A stretch of 34,315 nt of DNA from an uncultured Prochlorococcus sp. (GTDB lineage: Bacteria; Cyanobacteriota; Cyanobacteriia; PCC-6307; Cyanobiaceae): contig CACGKI010000015.1 of assembly GCA_902573565.1 (NCBI GenBank), forward strand, positions 1 to 34,315. The letters run 5' to 3'. The notes under the pieces are model-generated. The model did not search any database. It was given only the letters and a program-made list of their open reading frames with translations, and was not told where the DNA came from. This document shows positions 33,966-34,315 of this stretch, piece after piece. The position numbers were made by a program, and so were the translations under genes. How positions within the stretch are numbered: position 1 is the stretch's first letter; each line of letters opens with the position of its first letter.

Positions 33966-34315
33966 TTACTCTTTGGTCGCGATTAAACAATAAAATGGGT
34001 CTTTATTTAAAAAATTAAAAATATTAAGTGGTTGTTCACTAAACTTTTTGATAATTTTTGGCTCATTAAATCCGTTTGAGATTAATACTTTTCTTACGTA
34101 TTTGACCCTCTCTTCTTCAGTAGATGAAGTCCATATGTTGGGTGCCTTATGCCAAAATGCTCTGTTTGAAAAAGCAATAATAAACTTACCCTGTCTACTT
34201 AATATTCTTGCAATTTCTTTGGTTAAATTCTCTGGATATTGTAAATATTGCCATGCGGCCACCATTAAGCAATAATCAACGCTTTCTTCATCTAGCGGAA
34301 TTTGTTGATTTAAAT
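33966..34315 (-). CDS. SAM-dependent methyltransferase, N-terminal part cut off by window edge
   Basis: The minus-strand frame stays open from 33966 to the right edge, so the gene extends beyond 34315 and only its C-terminal 115 or so residues are visible. They read as the last part of a class I methyltransferase: VDYCLMVAAWQYLQYPENLT, then EIARILSRQGKFIIAFSNRA and SNGFNEPKII, the motif-4-to-post-motif region and late beta strands of Methyltransf_11-like proteins. The Met at 34265 is internal, not the start. Substrate unknown. Confidence 0.75.
   Translation of the reverse strand, partial: LNQQIPLDEESVDYCLMVAAWQYLQYPENLTKEIARILSRQGKFIIAFSNRAFWHKAPNIWTSSTEEERVKYVRKVLISNGFNEPKIIKKFSEQPLNIFNFLNKDPFYCLIATKE

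Overview
The window is AT-rich, densely packed chromosomal DNA from a marine picocyanobacterium, almost certainly Prochlorococcus and probably a high-light-type strain. The main evidence is a Pcb-type chlorophyll-binding antenna protein (31817-32875), a cyanobacterial long-chain flavodoxin, a DUF3386 protein, a DUF2808 protein, a Ycf46-like AAA ATPase, very short intergenic spacers and low G+C judged by eye. No phage, transposase, CRISPR or rRNA sequence is present.

Left part, 1-10792, carries surface-polysaccharide genes and looks like a genomic-island edge. Six plus-strand genes (1-6126) form one operon: an acetamidino-sugar HisF-like synthase (cut by the left edge), an RmlD-like reductase, a CapE/WbjB-type UDP-GlcNAc dehydratase/epimerase, a UDP-GlcNAc-type 2-epimerase, a WbuB-like glycosyltransferase and a WecA/WbpL-like polyprenyl-phosphate sugar-1-phosphate transferase. 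Together they read as a route from UDP-GlcNAc to a UDP-2-acetamido-2,6-dideoxy-L-hexose, its amidination on the sugar, and its placement on a lipid carrier. A 593-bp gap follows, holding a broken carbamoyltransferase start, then galE, a strikingly eukaryote-like UDP-glucose dehydrogenase, and an O-antigen ligase/polymerase-like membrane protein. A tRNA-Arg(UCU) gene (10857-10930) with its own promoter separates this block from housekeeping genes, and its 3' end faces the polysaccharide side.

Middle part, 11063-25453, is conserved housekeeping: an unidentified HTH-like cyanobacterial protein, a LapA-like small membrane protein, rsmI and cysQ (start codons 3 bp apart), pnp, rpsN, rseP, serS, a Ycf46-like ATPase, yidC (with an Ig-like insertion), a PH-domain membrane protein, rnpA, rpmH, a DUF2808 exported protein, aroH, sppA and a divergent EamA exporter. 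The rpmH-rnpA-PH-yidC-ATPase run is a cyanobacterial version of the classical rpmH/rnpA/yidC cluster.

Right part, 25482-34315, holds a GT4 glycosyltransferase with an ArnT-like GT39 membrane glycosyltransferase, a small RHH-like protein, an AEC permease whose conserved N terminus has no ATG, a 74-residue orphan, a SemiSWEET, an AhpC/TSA-like protein, then flavodoxin followed by a Pcb antenna gene (an isiB/isiA-like iron-stress pairing with Fur-like half-sites upstream), a strong intrinsic terminator, a DUF3386 protein, an 81-residue orphan and a methyltransferase cut by the right edge.
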